DNA from: Anticarsia gemmatalis
Lineage: Eukaryota > Arthropoda > Insecta > Lepidoptera > Erebidae
Length of the DNA stretch: 64,000 nt
NCBI RefSeq assembly: GCF_050436995.1
Contig: NC_134770.1
Span: 2,304,501-2,368,500, forward strand
Direction of reading: 5' to 3'
Program-made: the position numbers and the translations under genes
In this document: one piece after another, positions 12,401-27,400 of the stretch
How positions within the stretch are numbered: position 1 is the stretch's first letter
How the letters are laid out: the number at the start of each line of letters is the position of its first letter
The notes under the pieces: model-generated
Told to the model about the DNA's origin: nothing
Seen by the model: only the letters and a program-made list of their open reading frames with translations
Databases searched by the model: none

Positions 12401-15400
12401 TCATTTGGTTAATGTTGATTCGGAGTTCAAAGTTCTTAAATCAAAATGCCGAAATGCTTAAATCAAAATACATCGGCAAAAGTATAGCCGTGTATATCTA
12501 TACAAAATTTTATAAAAAATGTCGAGTGTGTTTGTTTGGTTAAAAGCCCTGATCTCAGAAACTACTGGTGCGAATTGAAAAAATATTTTACTGTTGGATA
12601 GCTTATTCTACAGCCCTTAGCTACAGATTTTCATTTCCAAAACATTTTATTTCGAACTCATGACCATTCCATCGATTTTATTGCACACACTCGCAAGCTC
12701 GATACAGTTTTTTTTTACATTTGATTCGACCCGACTGTAACTCCTATGGAGTCAACTAATATTCGTAATCTCCCCCCTAGCATTAATATAATTTCTAGAT
12801 ACCACATTTCCCCTAATAAAAAACTGTTATATTTCTATACTCATATAAGTCCGTGACAGTCCAATGACGAGTAGCAGGTTCGAGTCCCGTTCTGTGGCTC
12901 ATTAATCACTAAACATAGTCTAATGTTATCCGTCTGTCGCATTAACAGGATCCGGGTGTTAAAACTATATTTAGACGAAAATACAACAACCTTAACACAA
13001 GGGAGTAAGGCTTAGAATCGCACAAAATGATTTCACTAAGTTGGAAACGAGACTACAGTCAATTATGATCTTTGATAGAAAGTAATAGGGTTCAAATTAG
13101 TATAGCAATGGTTCTTTTCACTCAAGTTTTCAGACAGTACCGCCAATTTTCTTTCTGCGTTTGTTTTGACTCTTATATATAACAGAATAAGGTCTATTTT
13201 CCCTTGTTTTTTGTTATTATGCAGCTGTTAATGAGAATAGCCACGCATTGAAGCACGTGTGTCGTTTTGTAAATAAATATTGCTTTTTGTGTTTTCATTT
13301 TTTAGATGCGTTTATTGCGTTTGGTAGTAGCTGTGGAGAAATGTTTAAATTAGGGAGAAATTACTAGAATTTTGTGGTATTTTAATTTAAAAAAAAGGTT
13401 TCTGTGGTAAGAAAACTCTCAACACCTTGAGGCAAAAGTAGGTTATTATATAAAACTAGCTGACCCGCGCATCTTCGCTTGCGTCACATAAGCGTTAAAA
13501 ATTGTCCCCGTTTTTGTAACATTTTTCACTGGTATTCTGCTCCTATTGGTAGTAGCGTGATGATATATAGCCTATAACCTTCCTCGATAAATGGACTATC
13601 TAACACTGAAAGAATTTTTCAAATCGGACCAGTAGTTCCTGAGATTAGCGCGTTCAAACAAACAAACAAACAAACTCTTCAGCTTTATAATATTAGTATA
13701 GATTGATAGTCAGTTATAGATTCGTTTTCATCTTCAGCTTCATGAAGTCTCACCACTTCCTTATTTCAGGAGACTCTTACCTAGTAGTGGGTAATTTATG
13801 GTTAAAATAAAGGTAATACATTGACAGAGTTTTAAACAATCATAAAGTTATCAGTTTCCTTTCATAGTACTTTTAATTTTTACACAACTTGTCTCTAATG
13901 GACTCTAAATATTCGTATATTATTCTGTAGTGTGATTGCGTAGTGTTCAACTTGTACACTATACACACAGATTTTCCAAGGTGATACTAATAAATGACAA
14001 TTGATAAACGTGAAGCAATGACGCACAGATGCACTAACAACTAAACACTAATGGTAATAATCACTTATCAATTGAATTGACCGTGTTTGTGGCACGGTTG
14101 GTTAAATGTGTGTTTTTTTCGACTTAAAAGGACGTTTTTCCGTGATTTTTCTTTTCCTCTTTTCTACAGGGATGAAAAATGGCCAATGTTTATTGGCTTG
14201 GTTAAGATCTACTTTATTAGTGCCAGAATAATTCACACAAACTTTATTTTTACGAGTAAATGTGTACGAAATCATCTTAAGTATTCCTTAAAAGTAGATC
14301 GGCCAACTACACAAAAATTGCCCGAAATGATATTCTGGAATAAGATTTGTAATTCTTACCTTATTTTTAAATAAAACTCACCTCGTTTACAATACTCGAA
14401 TACGCATACAAATATTATTGCAAAATTAACTGACAAAAACACATCATTCACATAAAAATTTACGGACGAAAATGTTTTGTTCCGAATGCTGTCGAAGATT
14501 GCTTGTATGTTTACAAAGAAAGAAAACGAGCCAAGCTTTAAGTTTAATACATATAAAGGTGTATATACAAGGTGCATTTAAACACGCAAGTAACAGCCCT
14601 GACCACAGAGACATCGACGCCAATAGAGCAATAATCACCTATCAATTGATCCGACTGTATTCAGTTTCAGCCGGTTTCGCTGTATGCGGCTGACACTGCG
14701 CACTGTTTCAATATTGCACTGAGTTTTGTTTCTATTTAAATATGACTACTTTCTTTCTTTTTCTGTACCTTAAATAAACTTCATATTAAAAATCCGATCA
14801 GGAATCTTCTAAGTCAGCATTAAGCTCAAACCTCATGATATCCCTGAAATTTTTATTGCAGCATGACATTAAAAATACTCCTTCAAACGAAGAATAATTC
14901 ATTGGTCAGAAAATGTACTGGGTCTCTAACAAATATGTATTACGCAAAAATGAAGTAAGTATAGGGAAATATACTTCCCTATACTTGCTTCATTTTTGTG
15001 ACCTCACTTAACGCAGTCAAAGCTACCGAGATCTTTTTTTCAGCCTTTTCTAACTCATCTGGGCTCTAGCGAAGAACTTTGCCCATCTAATTTACACATT
15101 TCTGGTGTTACTAAACATTTTACTTAATTAATAACTTACTGTTGACAACCATATCACCCTGAATATGGTAACAGCAACCTGTGACACAATATCACGTATC
15201 AACCAGTCGGGTGTCAGTAACATAACTCCGATAGTGTTGCGTTACTGGAGGTATCGATATCCGTGGTTAGAACGTTTAGGGTCTAGTTGTTCGGTGGCTA
15301 ACAAATTGGTATCGATGACTGGAGTAAGCTGAGGGTTTTGTTTAACTATTTGTTGGTTTGTGGTGTAATTTTTACGGCTATTAAATAGTTGCGGTAGTTG

Positions 15401-18400
15401 TTATATGGTACGTTTCATGAATATATTGTTTTGGTCCCTGTCTACCCCTATGGGAAAAAGGCGCGATATTATTTCTGTATACAATTTGTAACTGGACACG
15501 ACTTCCCTTCGGAAAAAAGAAAAAACTTTTAATTTAAAACTGAAAACTTTTTATTTTTCGGAAGTATGGATTTCACTTTGAGTTGTTGAGGTCAGATTTT
15601 ACATGGAAATATTATTATGTACATCACAGGGTACAATATAATGGTAAGGGGCTAAAAGTAATTCTTTCAAAAGGATGGCTTTAATCAGTAATGGTTTGGT
15701 TTACAGAATGTATACCAAAAGTAAAATTTTAAAAACATTTGATTTGATTCAAATATGTATAACTGATCTATCAATGCGGGTTTAAAGACCCGCATTGATA
15801 GATCACAGCAATAATATTGTCTAAAAACCGAACATTTCCTAAACTGATGTCATCACAAACACCATTATTTATATAAAACACATTGTATCAATAGCAGTAT
15901 TTATTTAATTAAACAGACTAGATATAAATAGCGTTTGCGACATTTGTCAACGTTCTAGAAGACATAGAACTTCATTGTTGTACTGATAGAGATTACTATG
16001 TTTGCATTAGGTAGTGATACGGTAACTAAATATTAGAACAACTACCGTTACTGTTAAGTGACTATATTTGATGCTAGGACTTTAAGATCTATCTAGATTT
16101 TGTTTAGTTTTTGAATGGTATGATTGATTAAACACTATCAAGAGATTCCATATTGAATATACAGTTCTATCTGAGTCAGACTTAATATATTTCTGTCTAG
16201 TTTGTTTACTAAAATGTTTGTATACTTAAGTATTTATCTCAAATAGTCTCAGTGACAAGTGAACACTCAAACTCATACAATACCTCAAAACAGATGTTAC
16301 CGGTCGGTCAAGCTTTTTCAAATTTGAACCAGCTAGTTTTATACATTTTGGGTAGCTGAAAGAAACGATATTAGAGGTATATTATTATTTAACTTAGAGG
16401 TACATTAGATCAAGTTCCTCAGCTATAGCAGTAAACATTTAAAAATATGTTCTTCATGATTGTGGTTTATGTTTCTAAAACTCTTCGCGAAACAACATCA
16501 ATTCTTAGTCCAGGAGTTGTCTGATCTTTAACGACCAAAAATCACTTAGATATAAAATCTACTCAATATGAACTGTTCACGGACCAATACTTCATCGAAA
16601 AATCAATAACGGAACAAACAAATAAACATAGGAAACGATAGAAAACTGTGTTTATAACGGTACTCAAGATAATAGTGGATATAAACGTGAAATAATTGCT
16701 TCTATAGCGGCGTAACCATCAAATAACTATGGTCATTATGTACAATCATATAACTATTTAATTGCACACTTTTATATTGTTATACAATCGCGTGTACGTT
16801 TTATATGATTGACAACGTGATGTAGAGAGAAAATATTGTAGAAAAGCAGCGAATAATAAGAATAGCAGTGATAACTTATATATAGAACTAGAGGCCGCCC
16901 GCGACTTCGTCCGCGTGGAAATCCTGCCCGTATAAATCCCGATACCTCGGGAACTCGGGGATAATATAAATGCGAAAGTTTGTGAGAACGTATGTATGGA
17001 TATTTGTTACTCTTTCACGCAAATACTACTGAACCGATTGCGATGAAATTGGTATATAGTTAGCTGAAGACCCAGAATAACACATAGGCTACTTTTTATT
17101 CCAGAGATCCCGAGGGATCGGGATTTACACGGGAAGGGTTTCCAAGCGGACGAAGTCGTGGGCGGTCTCTATTTCATCTAAATTTCTAAATAAATTCTAA
17201 CTAAATCTAAATTCCTAACCAATGTACTTAGACGATGGATAACCCTGTTATAGCCCAACAATACCAGTAGCTATGACATACCCGTCTCATACTCATAGAT
17301 AAGCACATATTTCTCTACTGAGTCATTCGTATACAGGTTCGAATTCGTGAGCTCAGCCGCTTAGTGCGTAATCTTTTGTACATTACTTTAAGCTTTATGG
17401 ATATTATATCAATGAACACCACAGAGGTTTATATATACTTCCACACTGTAAGGCAAAGCTTTATTTATTGAATAATCTTTAGTAATTTCCGGAAATCTAA
17501 AAAAAAATGTTTTAATTCTTTGGCCGATTGAAAACACTGTATTAGTGATTGGGCAGTTCGTATGACGTAATTCTTCCTCGACGTAATCATAGCCAGAATA
17601 AAGCTCGATATGTTAATTAGAAAACACTTAACTTTCAAGGGTTGTCAACTAGTTGAAAGCCACTATACTGTACATTGATTTCATCCTTTGATTATACCGA
17701 TTAACACTTTACGTGAAAGCAGCAATGTGCTGAGTAGTGGCCATCAATTTGACATACAATAGTTTTCAACTGAGATACGTGATACGTATACATACGAAAT
17801 AGTAATTAAATTACGCCTGTTTTCTTAATATATCAAATAATATAATAGCAAATATTTGAACAAAAGGAATCCTAGTACTAACGATATTGTTATAAAAAAT
17901 AAGAATATCAGATCCATGAATCTGTCTTTAAAAACAATGTTAATTATATTATTTAGCTACAAAAAGCAATTAAGCTTAATGAGATCCCAAGGTTACATTT
18001 AATATTATAATCTGCAAACAGAACAATACGACTATTATATTTTTAATTATTTATTTTGCATCGGATTATCATAATGTAGAGAGAAATATTTTTGCACAAA
18101 GCTCAAGCTTATATCATGAATTGCTATATTTGCCGCAAAATTACGTTGTGATTGCGTGTTTTAATGCAACATATGAATTAAGATATAATAGATGCTGTCA
18201 CTTCGAAAATATGTCAACGCCACAAATTTTGATTTTTCTTCATTAGAAAATATTTCATATTAGAATTCATTTAATTCGCTATCGATGTTCTCAATCATTA
18301 CCTTATTGGCTACTAGTACTTTTTTGATTATAAAATAGTATAACTAACAAAAACATATTCATCATTGTCGCTCGCGTAAGATGTTTTTTTGTTTACTTGT

Positions 18401-21400
18401 TGCTGTTTACTTTAAATCAATGAATCTCTTCAAATTCATGCTATTAATATGATTCAACAAACTTGGGGGCACTGAAATCATGCCGTGAACGTAATCAATC
18501 GCAGTAGGTTTATGTAAACTTGTCCTCCAGCTAAAACTTTCATGTCCTAGCCCCCACATAGATCATGACCTAGTAACAATCAAGTCAGTGACATGTATTG
18601 TTTACTATACTGTTATAATGTGACTCAAGGTGACATCTAACTCACACACTAACTTCAACTGTATTTGAGACAAATCAAGGTAAGGGAGCGGATGTGGGTG
18701 AATTAAAAGTACTGAAAATGTAAAGTCTACAAAGCTTATACGACACTGTCTGTTATGTGTGCAGGTACGAACATGAAATAGTTCATAATATGTGTACAAT
18801 TTCGTTCGTTTACAATTTATTTTCTACGAACCAATGGATTTTTAAGTGCGCCAACGCCTCTTGTCAACGTTATAAGCTTGTCCTCCACTCAAAACTATGT
18901 GGCACATTTTTTTTTTCTACAAATCAGAGATATGGTGTTTGAGGTGCGCCAATGTTTCTTGCCAACGTTATAAGCTTGTCCTCCATCCAAAACTCTCGTG
19001 TCCTAGCAGATCATGACCCAGTAACAATCAAGTCAGTGACATGTATTGTTTACCAGAGATATACTGTTATACGTGACTCAGGGTTACATCTAACTCACAC
19101 ACTAACTTCAACTCTATTGTAAGCTAATTGGGTACAATTTGGGTTAGTCGGTATGTGGGTGAATTAAAAGTAGGTAGTTTTCTCAAGACTAAAATGTAAC
19201 GTCAAGTCTGGGCAAAAAAATAGTGTTTACATTACAATATTAAAGTAATTTATACCCTAAATTTAAGCGATTCGTTGAAAAGTCTTGAACAACAAAAGGA
19301 ACGCATAGTTATTCTATATTTCACCAGAGAGAAACCAGCCAGAGATAAAAAATTGCACAGACTGTGTTCGTAAAATACAAATAAAAATCTGTAATCTTAG
19401 AAAATCTCCCATAATATATTCACTCCTATTGTTGCAAGATTGATAAGCGTGCAATAATATAATATATATAACATTACTATTGATGCGTTTGGCCATCATG
19501 ATAGAACTATGCTAGCTCTGTTTCTCTTCTCTTATTCTCAATATCCCTATCAATTAATAAATAAATAAATGGAACTGCGATGTTTTTTATGTGATATAAT
19601 AATACTTGGAACAGACACGCCTTTGCTTACCTCTTGTTGAAATAAAATCGTGATGTTACGTGAATAAACAATTGCGTGGTTATGTGTACTGAATCAACAA
19701 CTTACTTAATGTTTAATCAGATAAATAAGGAAAGATGACTATAACTGTGTATGTGGACATACAGATCTTTCTACACAATTATGAGATAAAAAAATGTTTG
19801 TCCGTTTGAACATCATACAAAAACGTTTGATTAATTTTGGTAAGATTTCCTCTGTTTGTAAGTATGTTTGTGACAAATATGGGTTGGATTAGAACCAATA
19901 TTGTCATCTATACTAATATTATAAAGCTGAAGAGTTTGTTTGTTTGAACGCGCTAATCTCAGGAACTACTGGTCCGATTTGAAAAATTCTTTCAGTGTTA
20001 GATAGCCTATTTATCGAGGAAGGCTACAGGCTAGATACCGTCACGCACGATACAAAAACGGGAGAAATTGTGGCCCATTCTCTCTTATGTGACGCAAGCG
20101 AAGTTGCGCGGGTCAGCTAGTTTGATAGAAAGGGCAAGATTTTTAACAATTATCACGCCTGGTTTCTATGGAAATATACGAAGACTAAATTAAGCCAATT
20201 GCAATGATCTCTAAGTTCCTTTACCAGAAAAACATACCTACATAATATATTACGTGTCGATTTTGTTCATCTGTCCTTTTTGTAAAACGATATGATCTAT
20301 ATTCCCGATTCTATTTTCAGTTGCTGTCTAATCAAATTTGTCCTTTCTCAGGCTTTACACATAACATTTATAACGGGTCTATCCCACTAGTCCCGTTGAG
20401 TTGTCCCGTGACGGGACAAATAACAGCGAGAGTCACAGAAAACCTCTAGCATACAACTCAATCTAGCACGTTAACACCCACGCCAAACAAGATAGCCCAA
20501 AACAAATATTATTTCACCAATCACCATACAAATGAGGTAAACGCACCAATTTGCAGCCATTTACCTGTTTTATTTGTTTTAAACTAAGCCTTTTGTACAG
20601 TCGCGCTCGGATCAACGCGACTTTCACTGTGACGCAGTATTTTATAAAATTGGATGAAACTCGTCGAAAGTGAACCCAATTTGGATTGTGCAAGATCTTT
20701 GATGAGATTGTTTACATTCTGTTTGTGTATTTATTAATTGAAATGAAAATATTTAGTCTCTGAATAAAAAGAATTTAAGAACAGATGACCATAATTCCGA
20801 TTCTTTTCGACCAGCGACCAGCGGCAGCCGGCTAGCTATCGAGAAATGTTGTGTGAAAATCTGATCTCACACAACATTTCGAGTTCGAGAGTATCGAAAT
20901 TTTGACATTTAGAATGTACTGCCAAAATATTTCCTACGACGCCCGTCAGAGGCGCTGATCACATTTTCATACAAAATTTCTCGATGACAGGTCGGTTGTC
21001 GGTAGTCGATAGTAGTAGAGAATCGAGCTACTGAAAAGGTTACTTACTTCAAAGCGTGCACGGTAACACGCTGTAAGTCAATAATTATGTTCTTGTTTAT
21101 AATTCGGCTCTTGTCTTTCATCTATTGATTAACTTTAATATAACAGACAATTGCATAATAAGTTAGTTAATATAAATCCAGATTAGAACTATAGATTGAA
21201 CAAATAAACAGTGTATCCGTTGTATCCGTTATTGAATGATGTCATATCCTTTCACTTCTTACCGAATGACTGAACTTAGTTGATTAGTTTTAATATCTAG
21301 ATTATTATTCTAGTGTATTAAACAAGTGCTTCAAGGTCAAAAATTGTCGCAAGGAAATCCGAGGGATTTTTAAACACTACAAGGGTACTCCTAAACTGCA

Positions 21401-24400
21401 TTTGGGCAGCAAGAATTTAAAGCTAAATATCTATACCAACATAAAACCCATAGATTCAGTGTTGATTTTGTATTAGCAACTACTATCATAAGTGTTAAGA
21501 TTTTACTTAAAAGATTTGATTTTTGACACTAAGTAAACATTTTAATAGTCTATTCAATAGATGACTATTTCTTTCCTTAACATATATATTTATCAAGACT
21601 GCAACTAAGATTATATAAAAAAAATAATTTTAAGTGGTGCTGCTTGACTGTCTCCGTGGCGCAGTGGTTTAGGTGACCACGCCGCTACCATTGCGTCGGG
21701 TGGGCTCGATTCCCACACGGGACATTTAAAGGTTTTAGATTTTTATCCAAAGCTATAATTTTTTTTTCACAAATATCACTTGCTCCATCTTTTCAACAAA
21801 GAACAATCCCCATAGAAATCAGACACGCACATTCATTCATCAATAACTAGACCACGTCCACTATTATGCCTATTCAGTTATATTCACACAATTGTGACTA
21901 ATTGTTGTCGCGGCCAGAGGTCACTGTCTGCTGCACTGATTTCATTTGTGGACTCGTTGTTATGGCTCTTTCATTGATAAAGTTATGGGATTTTGAAAAA
22001 TGGCCGTTTGAAAATTGGTTTTTAATGCAGCTGTTAAAAATATATTACATCGAAGTTGGTTTTTTAAAAAGTATTCTGATTGAGTTGCTTTTTGTCGATA
22101 GCAGAGTTTTCTTAATAAAAATAGGCATAAAATGAGTCCACATTTTCTGTATTAGCAGTTGATTTATAATAATAAGAGTGACTAGTATTTTTTTACCAAG
22201 TAGGAGCTGTTAGGGGCTAAAATCCGTACGTACAAAAACTAAGTTCGGAGCTTAATCCCATGGGTTTAAATAGTTTTAGAATAACCGGATACATATTTCA
22301 CTTATCCACAAATATGATAACACATTGACTGACTCAAAACTTGCGCCTGAAAAGTCAGCCTATTCTAGACTTTCCAAAAGTCTGGGTCTCTACTCTAACT
22401 CCAATTAATTAAATTTCGTATACGAGGAAATCAAACCCAGGATTGTTTTATAGTTAAGTGTATACCCATATGCATCCACTTGACACAAAGTTGTTACATA
22501 AAGCATACTAAAAGTTTATAGTTACGTGGAGTCGTAAAGTCACCCAAGTGTGAGGTTACTGCTGCAGGATAATTGACTGACTAACTATTTTTATATTACA
22601 ATTACAGGTACAAAATTAGTGATAATATAAGTTCCAGAGCGACTTTTGCATTTTTGAAAATGTGACTCTAGCGTTTGGAGTACTATTGAACATTTCATTT
22701 CATTTTTCGTATGGTCAGTGGTCAACCTAGTGTCAAAGTTGTTCAAGCCGCCCGAAGGCCTTTGACATGGCTTAACGACTGTTATCTTATTGATAACAAC
22801 CGGGACCGGCTTTTTACGTGCCCTCCGAAGCACGGAGACGCTCAGTTCAAATACCACTATGCGGCCACCCATCTATGAAATGTCCGCGCCAAGGTTGCTT
22901 AACCCACTGATCGTGTTAGACAACCCCACTTAGTTTGAGTGGTGCTTACAATCTGGCTAAATCTTCTAACGCAGAATAAAGATCTAAAGTGTAAGAACAA
23001 CAATAGCTCAAATAGTTTCCTAGCATAATCCAGACATATATCGTAAACATTTTTCTCCCACTTCCAATTTCAACATAAAACCAGTAAGTTTGAAAACACT
23101 CACATGAATGAATCACTCGGCTCCACACGCTTATATAAAATTAGACGGATTCCGTACAAAATACGAGTAAAACATACATTCCGACTATCATTCCGTCGTC
23201 ACGCATTTTGACTAGCGCAATGATTATGTTGCAGATGCGACACTTGGTTAAGTTCGAAAATGAAATGTACAATATTAATTACGTACCTATTTTTAATGAT
23301 ATGATAGGGGAAAGAGGCACGATAAGTTTGTAAGGATTGTACCAAGTGGCATCTTTTCGCGCATTCTTTGGTCTAATTAAGGCGTAATGTCTATTTTCTT
23401 ATGTACCTATAGCTCACTAATAAGTAACATTAAGTTGGTAAAGCAACCTTAGCGCGGACATTATATGGATAGGTTATTGTATAGTGGTATTTCAGCTAAG
23501 CGTCTCGATGCTTCAGAGGAAGCGTTAAAAGTCGGCACTGGTTTTTGTCAATTAAGATAGAGATGTTATATGTTATTTAACTAGAGGTTGACTAATATAC
23601 CTACTACTAATTATACGATGAATGAATTAAGTAGGTATACAATATTTTGTGTTTGCAAAAGTACAATAGTTAATTTAAACAATGTTATACCAATGTGACT
23701 TTCGTTACACAGAAACGGCTACTGTTTTGTACAGTTGTGCACTTTGAATAACGGAGGTCAATCCAGGAGTACAATCGTAAAATTGTTCTTGTATTTTGAC
23801 AACAGGGCTTTGTATTCAAGAAAATATTGCTTGACTACATTCATAACCAAGAATTAGAAGTAAGCATTTTACAGGTGCTAAGGTTTCTCCCACTGTTATC
23901 GACAACCGGCTAACTTTTGAAAACTTTGTACGAAATTCTGATCAGCGCCTCTAGCGGGTGCTATCTGAACTAATTTTGACGCACATTTCAAACGTCAAAC
24001 TCTTAATACTCTACAGTACCGACTGTAGAAAATCTAGCTACAAGATAAGTATTTTCACTGAAAATATATCGGAAAATGCAATTATCGATATCTTAATGAT
24101 TCATTAATTCGCTATAATCGTTTATGATCTAACCGATACACTTATAAGCTATAGATTACATTAATACACTAATATCAAGCGTTAACAAGTTTCCTATGTA
24201 ATTTCCTTTTTATCTTATCTTAATGAACATTTCGATGAAATGCTGTCATGACCATGTCAATTAAAGCGTTATTTTTTAGGGCCAGTTCTGCAGTTTATAA
24301 ATGACAGCAAATGTATAAGCCCCCGTAGCCAGTTGCGCTCGGTCGCTAAACGTTCTGTGGGCAAAGCCAACCTTGGCGCGTCATTCCATAGATGGGTGAC

Positions 24401-27400
24401 CGCATAGTGGTATTTGAACTGGGTGTCTCTGTGCTTCGGAGGGCACGTACAAAGTCGGTCCCGGTTGTTGTCAATTAAGATAACAGTCGTTAAGCCACGT
24501 CAAAGGCCTTTCGGGCGGCTGGAACAACTTTGACACTAAGTTGACCACTAACCATACGATTAATAGTAGTAACGTATAAGAACACCTGTCAACATTTCAT
24601 CTGATAAGCTATTTGACCGGACCTTAGACCATGTCCAGAAGGAGGTGAATACGCCATGAATTGATTTGCTATAATTCGTTGGCGAGATACTAGGCGCCCA
24701 AACATAAAGATACAAGATTCGCGCAAGTTTAATATACGCGCGAAGCTCACGCTCCTTGGGACGGAACATTCGCGCGAAAAAATGACGACGAATTCGCCTT
24801 TTCTGGACAAGGTGTTCGTTTTATATTTTAAGAAATTACGTCACGATTGAACAAGATTTTTGATTGATGTAGCCAGCAAAAATTTAACGACAGTTAGCTC
24901 GAGGCAGTTTGAAACCTATTTACATAAATATGAGGCCGCCTATATACTTTGATTCCCACATGAAGTTGTGTAGGATTTATGTAACATATTTCATTTAAGG
25001 TCATCGTATTGTCCACCTACAGGCTTAATCGGACCCCTCCCGGCGATTCCATTAACTCATTGATTTATTAAGTGTTTATTTCCCACGGCAAAGTCCAACA
25101 CTTAACAGATTTTTGTCCCTGATTGAGTACAGTATACTAAAGTTCTGTCGAAACACCGGAAAAAGGAGTAAAATAACAGAATTAACACAGGATAATTCGT
25201 CCGTTTGTCATCAGGCTGACGGTTGCGTGTGCCACCAGAATGGAACAAAACAAAAATAACAACTGCCTGACATTGCTGACCAAGAGGTTCTTCTCAGATT
25301 CCGGGGTCACGCATTGTCATATCTTCACTGACAACCAAAAGAGGCGCGTTAATTGACCAGCATCGATATCGCTCCCTTTTACTTAGGGTCATTAGTAAGA
25401 CATCTGAGTCTTTTCAATACACCTTAGTGGTGCTATCCTACTAATACTATAAATGTGAAAGTGAGTATGTATGGATGTTTGTTACTCTTTCACGCAGATA
25501 CAACTGAATCGATTACGATGAAATTTGATATGTAGGTAGCTAAAGACCCAGAATAACACATAGCCTACATTCCGGAGTTCCAGAGGGATCGAGATTTACA
25601 CGGGAAGGGTTTCCACGCGGACGAATTTGCGGGAGGCCTCTAGTCATCTATACAATCATCATCATATGCAACTTCAACTCACTGCATAAGTCTCCTCCCA
25701 TCAGTCATTCATCTCCCGAGCTACTTGTGTCATCATTACTCAACCACTTATTCTCCCACATATAACCTCAGATCCACAGGATATTGCCCAACAAAGCAGT
25801 AGGTGTCACGTAGGTACCTATGTCAATGTCAACTCGCCTCTGTCCTAGTGACATAACACCGACTTTCGACATAACACCTACGATACAAGGCTGGCTTATT
25901 GGCACGTATTTAATTAGTTTTTTAAACAATTACCGTTTTATCTTGTAGTACATGAATGAGATGTTGCGACATGTGTGTTAGTCATTGAGGTAGGTTTACT
26001 TCATTAATTACATGTGAACTGTACATTATTATGACCTGACTGATTGGTATAGTACAGGATGCAGATCGCTGAAGTTCGACCACAGTGGTGCTACGAGAGA
26101 GCCTTTTGTCCCACAATGTGACGACATGGTCTTGCAATAATAAGGAACGAGTTCTTCCTATGGAAAGGGCCATATCAATACAAATAGAAGTTTGGGTAAT
26201 TAAACACAAAAACTCAAGTTAACTATAAGAGCTGCATTTTTTTGAAAACGTGTATTAAAAATAACAAGTATCTTATAAAAGGAAGAAAAGCGTATTTAAT
26301 TGCTGTTGCGCAATGAAGCACATTTTAGCAGATTGGACATTAATCTACTTAATATTAATTTGTAAAAACAATCACACATCCTAACTTAAACTAGATATTA
26401 CCTTAAAATGCCTATTGACATTAATCACAAATCCTTTTACTTAATCGTAGGTAAAATATTAAAACTCATCTGCATAACTAATCTATGATGGGAACCAGGA
26501 ATACGCAGCTGACGGTTCAACGACCTCTCATAGTTGCATCAATTTAGCTTAATTGTTTGTGCACTGTGTAGGGTTGACTGCTGCGTCACTGGTTCGAAAT
26601 TTATATGGTTATAAAATTATTTAGGCCTGGTAAATAACTGGAAGTAGGTATTATAATAAGGTGTATTTTTTTTTGTTTTGGTGGTGTAGTGTTAGCTTAG
26701 GAGGAGTTTCTGGGTTCGATTCAAAGACACATTTTAAGATTAGGTTTTTTAGATGTTTATGTTTTTATTACTTTCTTTTTACTCCTGGGAATTGAAACTA
26801 CTTTTTATTATTTGATATGACAGGCACTTTTGATAACTCTTAATAACTTAATTAACAAGTTATTTATTTTAGTTACTAGGGTCGCTACTATTGCATCTGG
26901 AGTGGTGGGTTCGATTCCCACCTGGAACAATTCATTATTTGTGCAATTCACAGAAAGTTGCTTCGGGTCAGGTTGAACTTTGTGTCCGTTGCTCGTATAT
27001 TTGTAAAAATCCCCGCGGTATAAGGGCAATTCTTAGTGCGGGAGTTGTCTTATAAAAGAAAAAAGAAGAAATAAAATTACGTTACATGCACTAGGTAATG
27101 AGCCGAATGGTTAGTACGAGTATATTTACTTGTAAATAATACAAAAAGCATCCACAAAAGACAGTGTAAACGCTAGACCGTACTATGGGTCATTTAATTT
27201 AATTAATTGCCATTCGGTCACAGTCTGCTGCCAGACATGGGCCCGGCCAATTGGTGGGACCAATTAATTATATAGCAGTGGATTTAATAAATCAAATATT
27301 ACAGTCATAAAATTAATATACCAATTTCAAAGATTAATTTTTGGAGACTACCACAGGATGGTCACTATTCATTTATGTAAGACTAGCTGATCCGCACAAC

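Noticed and set aside
14056..14655. Possible LTR-like element between aataatcacttatcaattga and its near copy at about 14630
   Set aside because: Only about 20 bases repeat, with one mismatch and no other LTR features.
21655..21737. Functional tRNA gene
   Set aside because: A- and B-box-like motifs are present, but the acceptor stem does not pair well and similar heads recur as SINE parts.
22591..22872. 93-codon minus-strand open frame
   Set aside because: It runs through the 5S-derived SINE copy; similar translations occur wherever that SINE occurs.
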